DNA of 64,000 nucleotides from JAKAGZ01 sp964412105. Lineage in GTDB: Bacteria > Bacteroidota > Ignavibacteria > Ignavibacteriales > Ignavibacteriaceae. Below are positions 54,298 through 63,559 of this stretch, piece after piece; positions within the stretch are counted from its first letter, which is position 1; every line of letters starts with the position of its first letter. Where the stretch lies: assembly GCA_964412105.1 (NCBI GenBank), contig CAYPNM010000011.1, forward strand, positions 1-64,000, read 5' to 3'. The notes below the pieces were generated by a model, which made no database searches, was not told where the DNA came from, and saw only the letters and a program-made list of their open reading frames with translations. Made by a program: the position numbers and the translations under genes.

Positions 54298-55438
54298 TAT
54301 ACCCGAATGCAAGAGATTCAGCGGCTATAAACCCTGTTTTCCTGACCATAACTGCTGGATTGATGGCTGCAAAGATAATGTCCCTATCGGTACAAAAATT
54401 CTGATTATAAATCTTGATGCAATGGGTGACGTATTAATGACAACTGCGCAGCTACCAGGTCTTAAAAGAAAATTCCCTGCATCAACGATTTGGTGGATTA
54501 CTTTAAAGAATGCCGCACCGCTTCTTCATAATAATATGTACATTGATAACGTCCTTGCCTATAATAATGAATCTCTTTCTATGCTTTCACAGATGAAATT
54601 TGACTACATATTGAATGTCGACAAATCGAGGCAGTCGTGCGCAATTTTGAGCTCTGTAAAGGGCAGAAAAAAACTTGGCTTCGGCATGAACAAAAATGGG
54701 CAGATTATTCCTTTGAACAAAGGCGCATATTACAATTATAATCTGGGGATGGACGATCATCTCAAGTTTAAAGTGAATCAGCGTACCGGGCAGGATTACC
54801 TTGCCGAAACCTTTGAACTCGATTATAGAGGGGATGAATATACTTTCAATTTTACAGATGAGGAACTGAAATTCATTGACGATTACAAAAAGAAGGTTAG
54901 GCTTAAAAAAACAGATTTTGTGGTCGGATTCAACACTGGCTGTTCAACTCTTTATCCTAATAAAAAAATGTCCGTCGAACAGCACATTTCGCTGATCAGT
55001 GCATTATTAAAAAAGAAAAAGTACAAAGTTGCATTGTTTGGGGGACCCGAAGACACCGAAAGAAATAATAAAATTTATTCGAAATTCAGAGGAAAAATAA
55101 TCAATACTCCTACTGAAACAGGAGTTAGAAAAGGTGCTTGCTATGAAAGTATAGCTGATGTAATTATTACAGGTGATTCATTTGGCATGCATCTCGGAAT
55201 TGCCCTAAATAAATATATGATTGTATGGTTTGGTGTAAGCTGTTGGACCGAGATTGCGCTTTATAACCGTGGTGTGAAACTTTATCTAAAAGATCTTGAA
55301 TGCTCTCCCTGCTGGAAGAAAAAATGTCCTTATAACCTTGAATGCATAAAAATGATTGACCTCAAAAGAATTGTCGAGGAAGTTGATAAATATTATAAGT
55401 CAATAAAACCGGCAAAAAATGTTAAAGCTAAAAAATGA
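54281..55438 (+). CDS. Glycosyltransferase family 9 C with Cys-rich ends
   Basis: A 385-residue GT9 protein. It starts with four cysteines (C10, C19, C25, C30 in ECKRFSGYKPC...NCWIDGC) before the normal LINLDAMGDVLMTTAQLPGL motif (about 44-63). The donor site is ITGDSFGMHLGIALNKYMIVWFG, and the C-terminus has CSPCWKKKCPYNLEC. The N-terminal cysteine segment is known to me from a subset of GT9 proteins, where it may bind metal. It overlaps the homocysteine methyltransferase by 20 nt. Confidence 0.88.
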   Translation: MPKRHDIPECKRFSGYKPCFPDHNCWIDGCKDNVPIGTKILIINLDAMGDVLMTTAQLPGLKRKFPASTIWWITLKNAAPLLHNNMYIDNVLAYNNESLSMLSQMKFDYILNVDKSRQSCAILSSVKGRKKLGFGMNKNGQIIPLNKGAYYNYNLGMDDHLKFKVNQRTGQDYLAETFELDYRGDEYTFNFTDEELKFIDDYKKKVRLKKTDFVVGFNTGCSTLYPNKKMSVEQHISLISALLKKKKYKVALFGGPEDTERNNKIYSKFRGKIINTPTETGVRKGACYESIADVIITGDSFGMHLGIALNKYMIVWFGVSCWTEIALYNRGVKLYLKDLECSPCWKKKCPYNLECIKMIDLKRIVEEVDKYYKSIKPAKNVKAKK

Positions 55439-56315
55439 TGTTAACATATTTTCTCTCTCAAAAAGAATAAACCGCCCTTTAATTCTTGATGGCGCTATGG
55501 GAAGCCTGCTTCAGCAAAAAGGCGTAAAGCCGGACAAACATCTCTGGATGTCCTTAGCAAATATTACTCACTCCAGACTGGTAACCGAAATTCATAAAGA
55601 TTACATTGAGGCGGGAGCTGATATTATCACAACAAACACATTCAATACGAACCCAACTGACACTAAGGAAAATAAAAAATATTCATCTGAACATCTTGTA
55701 AAACGTGCTGTTAAATGCGCAAAAGATGCCGTTGGCAATCTTCCCGTTCTGATCGCCGGTTCCAATGCTCCTGCTGAGGATTGCTACCAGGTAAAAAGAA
55801 CTATCTCAAAACGTGAGATTGAACAAAATCACAAAAGGCACATTGATCTCCTGATGGAAAACGATGTACATTTCATTCTGAATGAAACACACAGTCATTT
55901 AGACGAAATCAATGTCATTTCAAAATATTGCGATAAAAAGAATATCCCCTACCTCATGAGCCTGTTTTTTACTGATGAACTGCGACTACTTTCTGGCGAA
56001 AAACTGTCTGAAATATTAAAATTTCTTGATGATTCAAATGCTCTTGCAGTGGGATTTAATTGCATTATGCCTTCAACTATGAAAAAAGCAAAAAGAAAAA
56101 TTACTTTTACGGCAAACTGGGGTTTTTATCTTAACTGCGGAGATGGTTCATTTACAGATGTCGATATTAAATGTGGAGTGTCTTCTGAAAATTATTCAAA
56201 CATTATTAATGAATATATGAACGATTCGCCTTCATATATAGGTTCTTGCTGTGGATCTTCACCGGTACATATTAAAGAAATTAAAAATTTAATCGATGGA
56301 AAATTTAACAATTAA
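55419..56315 (+). CDS. Homocysteine S-methyltransferase family protein
   Basis: A 298-residue TIM-barrel enzyme like the N-terminal module of MetH or the stand-alone MmuM/BHMT. LDGAMGSLLQQKG opens the barrel, and three zinc-binding cysteines are present: GFNC (about 210) and the pair in GSCCGSSP near the C-terminus. The methyl donor is not predictable. It overlaps genes on both sides by 20 nt in an operon with glycosyltransferases and ispE, an odd setting with no obvious pathway link. Confidence 0.88.
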   Translation: MLKLKNDVNIFSLSKRINRPLILDGAMGSLLQQKGVKPDKHLWMSLANITHSRLVTEIHKDYIEAGADIITTNTFNTNPTDTKENKKYSSEHLVKRAVKCAKDAVGNLPVLIAGSNAPAEDCYQVKRTISKREIEQNHKRHIDLLMENDVHFILNETHSHLDEINVISKYCDKKNIPYLMSLFFTDELRLLSGEKLSEILKFLDDSNALAVGFNCIMPSTMKKAKRKITFTANWGFYLNCGDGSFTDVDIKCGVSSENYSNIINEYMNDSPSYIGSCCGSSPVHIKEIKNLIDGKFNN

Positions 56316-57132
56316 TACTCCTGCAAAAATTAATTTTGGTCTTAATGTTATTAGCAAGCGTTCAGACGGTTTTCATAACATCGAAACAATTTTCTATCCG
56401 CTTAATATTTGTGACACAATAACTTTTTCAGAATCGGATAAATTTGTATTCGAAACAGATAATGAAACTTTGAACTCAGAAAAAGATAATCTTATTATGA
56501 AGGCAAAAACAGAGTTGGAAGATTATTCTAAAAAGGAATTGAATGTTAAAATTCATTTATCAAAGAAAATTCCAATTGGTGCTGGGCTTGGTGGCGGAAG
56601 CTCTGACGCAGCCGCAGTACTAAAAGCACTCAATAAACTTTTCAGGCTTAATATTGATTCCCTTAAACTAAATGAAATGGCCGCTAAAATTGGTTCAGAT
56701 GTTCCCTTCTTTTTAAATCCATACCCATCTTTTGCATCATCAAGAGGAGAAGTGCTTGAGCAAATTGACTTCAAAATTGATTATTCCATTTTCCTGATTA
56801 ATCCGGGAATATTTGTTTCTACTAAATGGGCATATGAAAAAGTAATGCCGGCAAAGCCTGACCTGTCATTATTAGAATCCTATAAAAGAGGAAGATTAAA
56901 ACTTGAAAATTTCAAAGAATACATAAAAAACGATTTTGAAAAACCTGTGATGGAGGAATTCCAGGCAATTCGAAAACTAAAAGATGAATTATACGAAATG
57001 GGAGCAGACTTTGCCTTAATGTCAGGTAGCGGTTCAAGTCTTTTTGCTATTTTTAGAAATCCTGTACTGGCTGCAGAAGCTAAGGAATTTTATGAAAATC
57101 AATACTTTACTTATTCACAAATTCCAGATTAG
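56296..57132 (+). CDS. ispE: 4-diphosphocytidyl-2-C-methyl-D-erythritol kinase
   Basis: A 278-residue GHMP kinase of the MEP isoprenoid pathway. PAKINFGLNVISKRSDGFHNIETIF (substrate region, about 6-31) and the ATP loop PIGAGLGGGSSDAAA (about 93-107) are clear, with the third motif at MSGSGSSLFAIF. It is the last gene of the overlapping run and converges with ldcA. Confidence 0.96.
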   Translation: MENLTINTPAKINFGLNVISKRSDGFHNIETIFYPLNICDTITFSESDKFVFETDNETLNSEKDNLIMKAKTELEDYSKKELNVKIHLSKKIPIGAGLGGGSSDAAAVLKALNKLFRLNIDSLKLNEMAAKIGSDVPFFLNPYPSFASSRGEVLEQIDFKIDYSIFLINPGIFVSTKWAYEKVMPAKPDLSLLESYKRGRLKLENFKEYIKNDFEKPVMEEFQAIRKLKDELYEMGADFALMSGSGSSLFAIFRNPVLAAEAKEFYENQYFTYSQIPD

Positions 57133-57163
57133 ATAAATTATGTAATTTATTATAATCAAATGA

Positions 57164-58105
57164 TTAAACGACTGCAGCTTCAGTATATTCTATTATATTC
57201 TTTGAAGTATTTATTTTTGTAACTATCCCAAAAGGCACGGTTATACTATTTCTTATATGCCCATGCTTGAAATTATATACAACTGGCATTTTTGTGCCTT
57301 CTAGATATTCACTTATAACTTCTCCTAATGATAATGTTTTCTTTAGTGGATCATGTTCGTTACAATCTATAAAAGCACCAAGTATAACACCCTTAATATT
57401 AACAAATGCTTTGTGCAATCTTAGCTGATTCAGTAGCCTGTCTATCCTGTAAGGCATTTCTCCAATTTCTTCTAGTATTAATATCCTGTCCTTAAGGTCA
57501 GGAAAATATTGTGTGCCAACAAGCGAAGTAAAAACTGAAAGATTGCCTCCCAGTATCCTGCCTCTTGCCTGTCCTTTATGAAGCTCGAATATTTTTTCAT
57601 CATCAGGTTGCGAAATTCTTCCATATTTTTTATTTGATGTTAAGATTTTCCAGAACATTTCTTCAGTAAACTCGCTTATATCGCTCTGAAAATCCATTGA
57701 TAACATAGGTCCGGCAAATGTTACAAGTCCTGTCTTTTTCATAATTGCCATCTGTAAAGCTGTGATATCGCTATACCCAACGAGTATTTTGGGATTTCGC
57801 TTAATTAAGCTATAATCAATCTTATCAAGAAGCCTTGGGGTACCGTAACCACCCCTAGCGCAAAAAATAGCCTTAATATCTTTCTTTTTAAACATATAAT
57901 GTAAATCATCGACCCTTTGCTGATCAGTCCCCGCCAGGTATCCAAAATTTTGTCCAACATTTTTTCCGATTTCAACTCTATATCCAAGTTTTTCCAGGTA
58001 TTTTGCTCCATTTTCAACTGTTGACAAATCATCAGGCGATGATGCCGGTGAAATTATCCCTATGAGGCTACCTTTCTTAAGCCGTGCAGGTTTAACAATC
58101 TTCAT
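57164..58105 (-). CDS. ldcA: LD-carboxypeptidase (S66)
   Basis: A 313-residue serine peptidase removing the terminal D-Ala from murein tetrapeptides during recycling. The nucleophile Ser lies in VGYSDITAL (about 110), the Glu in ILEEIGEMPYRIDR, and the His in FKHGHIRN. ARGGYGTPRLL is the family's substrate loop. No signal peptide, so cytoplasmic, as expected for recycling. It stands alone between ispE and the aminotransferase. Confidence 0.94.
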   Translation of the reverse strand: MKIVKPARLKKGSLIGIISPASSPDDLSTVENGAKYLEKLGYRVEIGKNVGQNFGYLAGTDQQRVDDLHYMFKKKDIKAIFCARGGYGTPRLLDKIDYSLIKRNPKILVGYSDITALQMAIMKKTGLVTFAGPMLSMDFQSDISEFTEEMFWKILTSNKKYGRISQPDDEKIFELHKGQARGRILGGNLSVFTSLVGTQYFPDLKDRILILEEIGEMPYRIDRLLNQLRLHKAFVNIKGVILGAFIDCNEHDPLKKTLSLGEVISEYLEGTKMPVVYNFKHGHIRNSITVPFGIVTKINTSKNIIEYTEAAVV

Positions 58106-58350
58106 TTGACAAAGCCTATTTTAGATTAAATTAAAAACGATTTGAATTTAAGAAATGAATCTATTCCAAACAAATATTACCGGTATTTTGATCAAATGAT
58201 ACGTTGATTTTTGCAGCATCTTAAGCAGTGCTGTGATTTTTATGAATGTTTTTTAGCAGGTTAATTAAAAATAATAAGAGGAAGCTTCGAAATAAAATGT
58301 GCTCTTTTGCAGTAATTAAAAAGTATAAATAGCTTGAACATGAACGCTTT

Positions 58351-59649
58351 CTAGTATCTCAGCCATGCGCAGATAAGATCAACAGCTTCCAATGTTGCAG
58401 CACAGTATCTATCAAGATATTCGTCGTTAATTTCTTTATACGATCTCATCTGCTGAACAGCCGCTAAAGCCCTAACACCGTCGAAATCCACATATGCAAG
58501 TCTAGTAGTTAATTCTTCCGGCGGGCGTCCGAAAGCAATGCCGGGAAGAATGGCTACGCCCGTGTCTTCCAGCAAAGTTTCACATAATTGAAGACTGTTT
58601 ACAATTCCCCTGGTCCGAAGCAATTCTTTAAAAGGCTTAAAATCCGGAAATAGATAAAATGCGCCTTCTGGCATGGAAACCGAAATGCCTGCATCTTTTA
58701 ATTGTTTGGCTATTCTTGTACCTAGCTTTTCTAAAATACGTCTTGTATCCCATAAATATTTTTCTATCTCTGTTCCCCCTTTAAATGCCCTAACAGCGGC
58801 ATATTGAATGGGTGCACTTGTTGAAGTGAAGGTCTCACTAGCAACTGCAGCCATCGCGTCAAGCAGCCACCGAAGTGACGAAGGAAAAGTGAACGTTCCG
58901 AGTCTCCAGCCTCCTGCACCGCACCATTTGCTTAGTCCACCGCTGATAATTGTACCTTCAGGATAAAATTTTGCAATTGAGATATGTTTCCCTTTATGAT
59001 GAAGCTCCCCGTAAATTTCATCCGAAAGAAGAATAAGTTTATGATGTTTAGCCATTTGCGCGATCTTCTTCAATTCCTCCACGCTATATGTAATTCCAGT
59101 CGGATTTGAAGGATAATTTAATATTACAATTCTCGGCTTAAGCGGGTCGTCTTTGCAATGTTCGATTAATTCTTCTGCAGTTAATTTCCAATCATTTTCG
59201 GCTTGTGTCTTTATCCATCTCACATGCCTTCCTATGATCTGTGCCTGCGGTGCATATGAAACCCAGCTGGGGGTAGGTATAACCAAATCACCGTAGTAAA
59301 CAAATTGAAGCAGGAACATTAATTCCTTTGAACCTGGACCTATTAATACATCCTCGGCATTTCGACAGGTACCGTTTACTCTGCAATGGTACTCCGCAAC
59401 CGCTTCTCTTAACTGAGGCAACCCCTTAACGGGAAGATATTCTTTGTGATATGCATTAACCTTTAGCTCTTCTACAACCGGCGCAGGAACAGGGAAAGGA
59501 GACTGCCCCAATCCAAGCTTAAAAATAGTTCGGCCTTCCTTACGAAGAGTGTCGCTTTTTTCATTAATTGCTAATGTTGCTGATTGAGGAATTCCCCTAA
59601 CATTAAGATTTAGGTTTATGTCCGGTAAAAACTTTTTATTATTTCTCAT
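58351..59649 (-). CDS. Class I/II PLP aminotransferase
   Basis: A 432-residue aspartate-aminotransferase-fold enzyme. The PLP lysine lies in SGGLSKWCGAGGWRLG (about 238-253), with NYPSNPTG and LLSDEIYGEL before it and a terminal arginine-bearing segment LTTRLAYVDFDG. Amino-acid specificity is not readable; aspartate, alanine and aromatic donors are all possible. GTG 59652 is directly upstream in frame; I prefer ATG 59649. Confidence 0.9.
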   Translation of the reverse strand: MRNNKKFLPDINLNLNVRGIPQSATLAINEKSDTLRKEGRTIFKLGLGQSPFPVPAPVVEELKVNAYHKEYLPVKGLPQLREAVAEYHCRVNGTCRNAEDVLIGPGSKELMFLLQFVYYGDLVIPTPSWVSYAPQAQIIGRHVRWIKTQAENDWKLTAEELIEHCKDDPLKPRIVILNYPSNPTGITYSVEELKKIAQMAKHHKLILLSDEIYGELHHKGKHISIAKFYPEGTIISGGLSKWCGAGGWRLGTFTFPSSLRWLLDAMAAVASETFTSTSAPIQYAAVRAFKGGTEIEKYLWDTRRILEKLGTRIAKQLKDAGISVSMPEGAFYLFPDFKPFKELLRTRGIVNSLQLCETLLEDTGVAILPGIAFGRPPEELTTRLAYVDFDGVRALAAVQQMRSYKEINDEYLDRYCAATLEAVDLICAWLRY

Positions 59650-59738
59650 CACTAAAATTGATTTTGAATTTCCCTTGTTAAAAATAGTTCATTTTCATTT
59701 AATATCAATTCTAGAAAGATGTTAAAACGAGAAGAAAA

Positions 59739-59770
59739 CAAAAAAGCCTTAAAGCATTCTTTAAGGCTTT
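59739..59770 (-). terminator. Terminator of the tRNA cluster
   Basis: A 12-bp perfect stem (59743-59754 with 59-70) closes a CATT tetraloop and is followed by Ts on the minus strand. It sits 4 nt after tRNA-Glu. Confidence 0.92.
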
Positions 59771-59773
59771 TAG

Positions 59774-59845
59774 TGACCCCAAGGGGATTTGAACCCCTGT
59801 TACCGCCGTGAAAGGGCGATGTCCTAACCACTAGACGATGGGGCC
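59774..59845 (-). tRNA. tRNA-Glu (anticodon TTC)
   Basis: On the minus strand the acceptor GGCCCCA pairs with TGGGGTC (one G-U), discriminator A. The anticodon loop CTTTCAC, between CGCC- and GGCG-containing arms, gives TTC. T arm GGTTCAAATCC. Fourth tRNA of the cluster. Confidence 0.96.
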
Positions 59846-59868
59846 TTATGAAAAACAAAATGAGCAAG

Positions 59869-59943
59869 GGTGAGCGATGGGATTTGAACCCACGACCCCC
59901 AGGGCCACAACCTGGTGCTCTAACCAGCTGAGCTACGCTCACC
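59869..59943 (-). tRNA. tRNA-His (anticodon GTG)
   Basis: The loop TTGTGGC between CCAGG and CCTGG gives GTG. The acceptor is 8 bp, GGTGAGCG with CGCTCACC, so the extra 5' G (G-1) pairing with C73, specific to tRNA-His, is encoded. Confidence 0.96.
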
Positions 59944-60026
59944 ATCAACAGAATGTTCTAAAATACAAATATCAAAAGTTAAGAAATTTTTATTATTTGT
60001 CTTTTGGGATTTGTCTAATCCACCTG

Positions 60027-60100
60027 TACGCCCAAGTGGACTCGAACCACTAACCTACAGCTTAGAAGGCTGTTGCTCTATCCAATTGAGCTATGGGCGC
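60027..60100 (-). tRNA. tRNA-Arg (anticodon TCT)
   Basis: Acceptor GCGCCCA pairs with TGGGCGT (terminal G-U). The loop CTTCTAA between ACAGC and GCTGT gives TCT, decoding AGA/AGG, the favoured arginine codons in an AT-rich genome. Confidence 0.95.
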
Positions 60101-60146
60101 GCAACCAATCGGTTATATCTTCAATAAATTAAAAGAACCACAGTTG

Positions 60147-60222
60147 TCGGGGCGGCAGGATTCGAACCTGCGACCTCCTGCTCCCAAAGCAGGCGCGATG
60201 AACCGGGCTACGCTACGCCCCG
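60147..60222 (-). tRNA. tRNA-Pro (anticodon TGG)
   Basis: Acceptor CGGGGCG pairs with CGCCCCG, discriminator A. The loop TTTGGGA between CCTGC and GCAGG gives TGG. First gene of the cluster. It complements the GGG isoacceptor at the start of the window. Confidence 0.96.
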
Positions 60223-60234
60223 AATTTAAGCGGG

Positions 60235-60240
60235 TTTATA
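60235..60240 (-). promoter_or_regulatory. Possible -10 box of the tRNA cluster
   Basis: TATAAA on the minus strand lies 12 nt before tRNA-Pro, the spacing expected for a transcript starting just ahead of the tRNA. The -35 region at the right distance is a poor match, so this is tentative. Confidence 0.3.
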
Positions 60241-60399
60241 GGGAAAATCATCCTAAAAATTTAAACATAGATTTTAAATATAGATCAATGGCTTCAAAAA
60301 AACAATCTTTTGGGCTATATTATCCTTTGACTTTTATTTATTAAGAGTAATTATAGAGATATTCCTTATCAATTATCAATGATCTAAATTAGGATCTAA

Positions 60400-61635
60400 T
60401 TGGATAAAACCGGCATGTATCTTCCACTTTTCATATCAAAAAAGTACACTCTTTCAAGAAAGGACTCCAGATTCATTACTTTTATTTCATCAATTTCTAT
60501 TCTCGGTATAGCACTTGGCGTGGCTACTTTGATTATCGCTCTCAGCATACTCAAAGGATTTGCTAATACTTTAACAACCAAAATCATTGATTTTGATTCA
60601 CATATTGAAATCAATTCATATCAAACAATATTACCCGATTATCATTATGTGCTTCCAGCACTCGAAAAAAAACTTAATAAATCTGTATTATCCATAAATC
60701 CCTTTGTCTCCAAATTAGCTATTATTAGTTCGGGTAAAATTAAGGACGGTGTAAATATTAAAGGAATAAGGCCATCCGATAAATGGAAAGGTCTTCAAGC
60801 AAATCTGGTTGAAGGAAATTTTGAGCTCAGCGATTCTTCATTGCCGACTATTATTATAGGAAAAAAGTTGGCCAATAAGTTATTTGTAAAAATTGGAAAC
60901 AAAGTAACCCTGTTTGGGCTTAATAATGATAAAATACCCTCAATTGATAATCCGCCAAATATTGAGAGATTTATTGTGAGCGGAATCTTTGAAAGTGGAA
61001 TGGCACAATATGATGATCTTAACGCCTATGTAAATTTAAAGTCAGCACAAAGTTTATTTGGGATAGGCGATAACATCACAGGATATGATATCAGAGTTAA
61101 GGATATTTCTAAAATTGACAGCTTATCGAATTATCTAGCAAACACAATGCCCTACCCTAATAATGTAAAGTCAATATATCAATTACACAGAAATATTTTT
61201 ACCTGGATCGATTTACAAAAGAAACCAATTCCAATTATTCTCGCTCTGATCATAATAGTCGCTGCCTTCAATATCGTCGGCACGCTTCTGATGATTGTAT
61301 TAGAAAAGACCAAATCGATTGGTATTTTGAAATCAATGGGCGCAAAAAGGAAGCAAATAATTCTTATTTTTTTGTACCAGGGTATTTTCCTCGCAATCAT
61401 CGGAATTATTTTGGGAAATATTTTAGCTTATGCGCTTTCCTATCTTCAATTGCATTTTAATATCATCACAATCCCTTCCTCGGTTTATATGATGTCAAGC
61501 GTTCCAATATTACTGTCTATTAATACTTTTATACTGGTGTCCGCTATTACTCTTATACTTTGCATTCTGGCTTCAGTAATCCCGAGTTTTATTGCATCAA
61601 AGATAAAACCCATCACTGCCATAAGGTTCACCTAA
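60400..61635 (+). CDS. LolC/LolE-type lipoprotein-release permease (first)
   Basis: A 411-residue ABC permease of the MacB/LolCE type. One N-terminal span (about 26-50), a large periplasmic domain (about 50-270), then three C-terminal spans (about 280-300, 320-350, 370-395). GVATLIIALSILKGFANTL and KSIGILKSMGAKRKQIILIF are family hallmarks; the latter is the coupling helix contacting the ATPase. The start is TTG 60400 with AGGATC 3-5 nt upstream; ATG 60415 is the alternative. With the next two genes it should extract lipoproteins from the inner membrane. Confidence 0.9.
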   Translation: MDKTGMYLPLFISKKYTLSRKDSRFITFISSISILGIALGVATLIIALSILKGFANTLTTKIIDFDSHIEINSYQTILPDYHYVLPALEKKLNKSVLSINPFVSKLAIISSGKIKDGVNIKGIRPSDKWKGLQANLVEGNFELSDSSLPTIIIGKKLANKLFVKIGNKVTLFGLNNDKIPSIDNPPNIERFIVSGIFESGMAQYDDLNAYVNLKSAQSLFGIGDNITGYDIRVKDISKIDSLSNYLANTMPYPNNVKSIYQLHRNIFTWIDLQKKPIPIILALIIIVAAFNIVGTLLMIVLEKTKSIGILKSMGAKRKQIILIFLYQGIFLAIIGIILGNILAYALSYLQLHFNIITIPSSVYMMSSVPILLSINTFILVSAITLILCILASVIPSFIASKIKPITAIRFT

Positions 61636-61636
61636 A

Positions 61637-62869
61637 ATGAAGTTTGAAACTTTCATATCACAAAGGTATTTAATCAGCAAACACAAGCTGAATTTTATTA
61701 CAATTATATCTCTTTTATCAATCTCAGGTATAACTATTGGTGTAGCTGCATTGATAGTTGTGCTTTCGGTATTTAATGGCTTTGGAAGCCTTGTAACATC
61801 ATACCTTATGAATTTTGATCCGAACCTGCGCGTTGAATTTATATCTCAAAACGCAGCAAAACATTATGATGAAACTAAAAATATTATTCAACAAAATTCG
61901 GAAGTTACCGGAATCTCCCCTTTTGTCAGCGGGAAGGTCCTGGTTTACAGGGATAAATTGACGCAAATCATAAATTTAAAAGGTATTGCTGCAAATGAAG
62001 GAGACAGCGTTTATAATATCAAAGCAGGCATGCTATACGGTAAATACAATTTAACAAATCAAGGGGGAGTGCAACATATAATCCTTGGATTAACACTGGC
62101 CGATCGTCTTGAAGCATTAATAGGTGACACACTCACAATTGTATCACCTGTGGGTATTGAAAATGCTGTTACACAATTATCTTTGCCGATGACAAAGAAA
62201 GTTATTCTTGCCGGAATTTATAGCTCTAATAACAATGATTATGATGCAAATTATATTTTCTCGTCTTTACGCTTTGCACAAAATATATTGGGTTATGGGA
62301 AAGACTTTCAGGGGTATGATATCAAGGTAAAAGACATAAATTCTTCATTTGATGTCAAGGACCAGTTAGCTTCTAAATTGAACCCGGATAACTTCTCTGT
62401 ATCGACGTGGTATGATTTTCATCGCGATTTATATACGGTTATGAAAATTGAAAGATGGACTGCATACATAATTTTGTCTTTGATTATTGCAGTTGCAACT
62501 TTTAATATATTAGGATCCCTTTCAATGTCTGTAATTGAAAAGCAAAGAGATATAGGGATTCTTAGATCGATGGGAGCTACTGACAAATCAATTCTAAAGA
62601 TTTTTAGGTTCGAAGGGCTTCTGATAGGTATTATCGGTACTATCGCAGGTTCAATCATTGGATATTTTATCTGTTTTCTTCAATTACACTATAAAATATA
62701 TCCGCTTGATCCGACGCAATACAAAATAGATGCTTTACCTTTACAGGTGAGGTTCTCGGATTTCATTTTCATCGCAGGCATATCCCTTCTTCTTTCGTAC
62801 CTTGCCTCCCTATTTCCAGCTAGGAAAGCAGCAAAAGTAAATCCGCTTGAAGCAATTAAATGGGAATGA
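61637..62869 (+). CDS. LolC/LolE-type lipoprotein-release permease (second)
   Basis: A 410-residue paralogue of the preceding gene with the same layout. FETFISQRYLISKHKLNFIT at the start and RDIGILRSMGATDKSILKIF as coupling helix. It starts one base after the first permease stop, so the two probably form a heterodimer. Which one equals LolC and which LolE cannot be settled by eye. Confidence 0.92.
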   Translation: MKFETFISQRYLISKHKLNFITIISLLSISGITIGVAALIVVLSVFNGFGSLVTSYLMNFDPNLRVEFISQNAAKHYDETKNIIQQNSEVTGISPFVSGKVLVYRDKLTQIINLKGIAANEGDSVYNIKAGMLYGKYNLTNQGGVQHIILGLTLADRLEALIGDTLTIVSPVGIENAVTQLSLPMTKKVILAGIYSSNNNDYDANYIFSSLRFAQNILGYGKDFQGYDIKVKDINSSFDVKDQLASKLNPDNFSVSTWYDFHRDLYTVMKIERWTAYIILSLIIAVATFNILGSLSMSVIEKQRDIGILRSMGATDKSILKIFRFEGLLIGIIGTIAGSIIGYFICFLQLHYKIYPLDPTQYKIDALPLQVRFSDFIFIAGISLLLSYLASLFPARKAAKVNPLEAIKWE

Positions 62870-62875
62870 TAATTA

Positions 62876-63559
62876 ATGAACTCTAATATAATTTCAGCAA
62901 ATAACCTTGTAAAATCTTTTCAGAATAATAAAAAGATGAAACTGGAAGTACTGAAATCAGTTTCGATTGGACTTAAGTCCAATGAAATTTCCGTAATTAT
63001 AGGCGCCTCTGGCGCCGGCAAAAGTACCCTGCTTCATTTGCTTGCAGGACTTGATAGACCGGATAGCGGAAATGTTTTTTATCATGAACAGGATATTTTT
63101 AAGTTAAGTGAAGATAAACTTGCACGTTTCAGGAATAAAAATGTGGGGCTCGTTTTCCAGTTCCATCATTTACTTCCTGAATTTTCAGCACTCGAGAATG
63201 TTGCAATTCCGCAAATGATTGAAGGGAAATCTCTAAGTGCAGCATCTAAAAATGCAAAAGAATTACTGGAGTCAGTAGGTTTGACAGAAAGAATTGACCA
63301 TAAACCTGCTGAACTTTCGGGCGGCGAACAGCAGCGGGTTGCAGTAGCAAGAGCTCTGGCAAATGATCCTGAAGTTATTTTTGCAGATGAACCAACAGGA
63401 AATCTCGATTCCGCAAATAGCGAGGCAATTCATAATCTGATTGTTGATCTGCGTGATAAATTTAAAAAGACCTTTGTTATAGTTACACATAACAAAGGTC
63501 TCGTTAAATTAGCCGATAAAGTTTTTGAAATAAAAGATGGAAAACTTGTTCAAAATTAG
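62876..63559 (+). CDS. lolD: Lipoprotein-release ABC ATPase LolD
   Basis: A 227-residue ATPase powering the two permeases. Walker A GASGAGKSTLLHLLAG, Q-loop VFQFHHLLPEFSALENV, signature LSGGEQQRVAVARAL, Walker B VIFADEPTGNLDS and H-loop VTHN are complete. FQFHHLLPEF is typical of LolD. It starts 6 nt after the second permease. Its TAG stop interlocks with the TAA of the convergent aminopeptidase gene (TTAG). Confidence 0.94.
   Translation: MNSNIISANNLVKSFQNNKKMKLEVLKSVSIGLKSNEISVIIGASGAGKSTLLHLLAGLDRPDSGNVFYHEQDIFKLSEDKLARFRNKNVGLVFQFHHLLPEFSALENVAIPQMIEGKSLSAASKNAKELLESVGLTERIDHKPAELSGGEQQRVAVARALANDPEVIFADEPTGNLDSANSEAIHNLIVDLRDKFKKTFVIVTHNKGLVKLADKVFEIKDGKLVQN

Noticed and set aside
59774..60222. 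tRNA cluster as an integration hotspot
   Set aside because: No integrase, no duplicated tRNA ends, and flanking genes are ordinary chromosomal genes.
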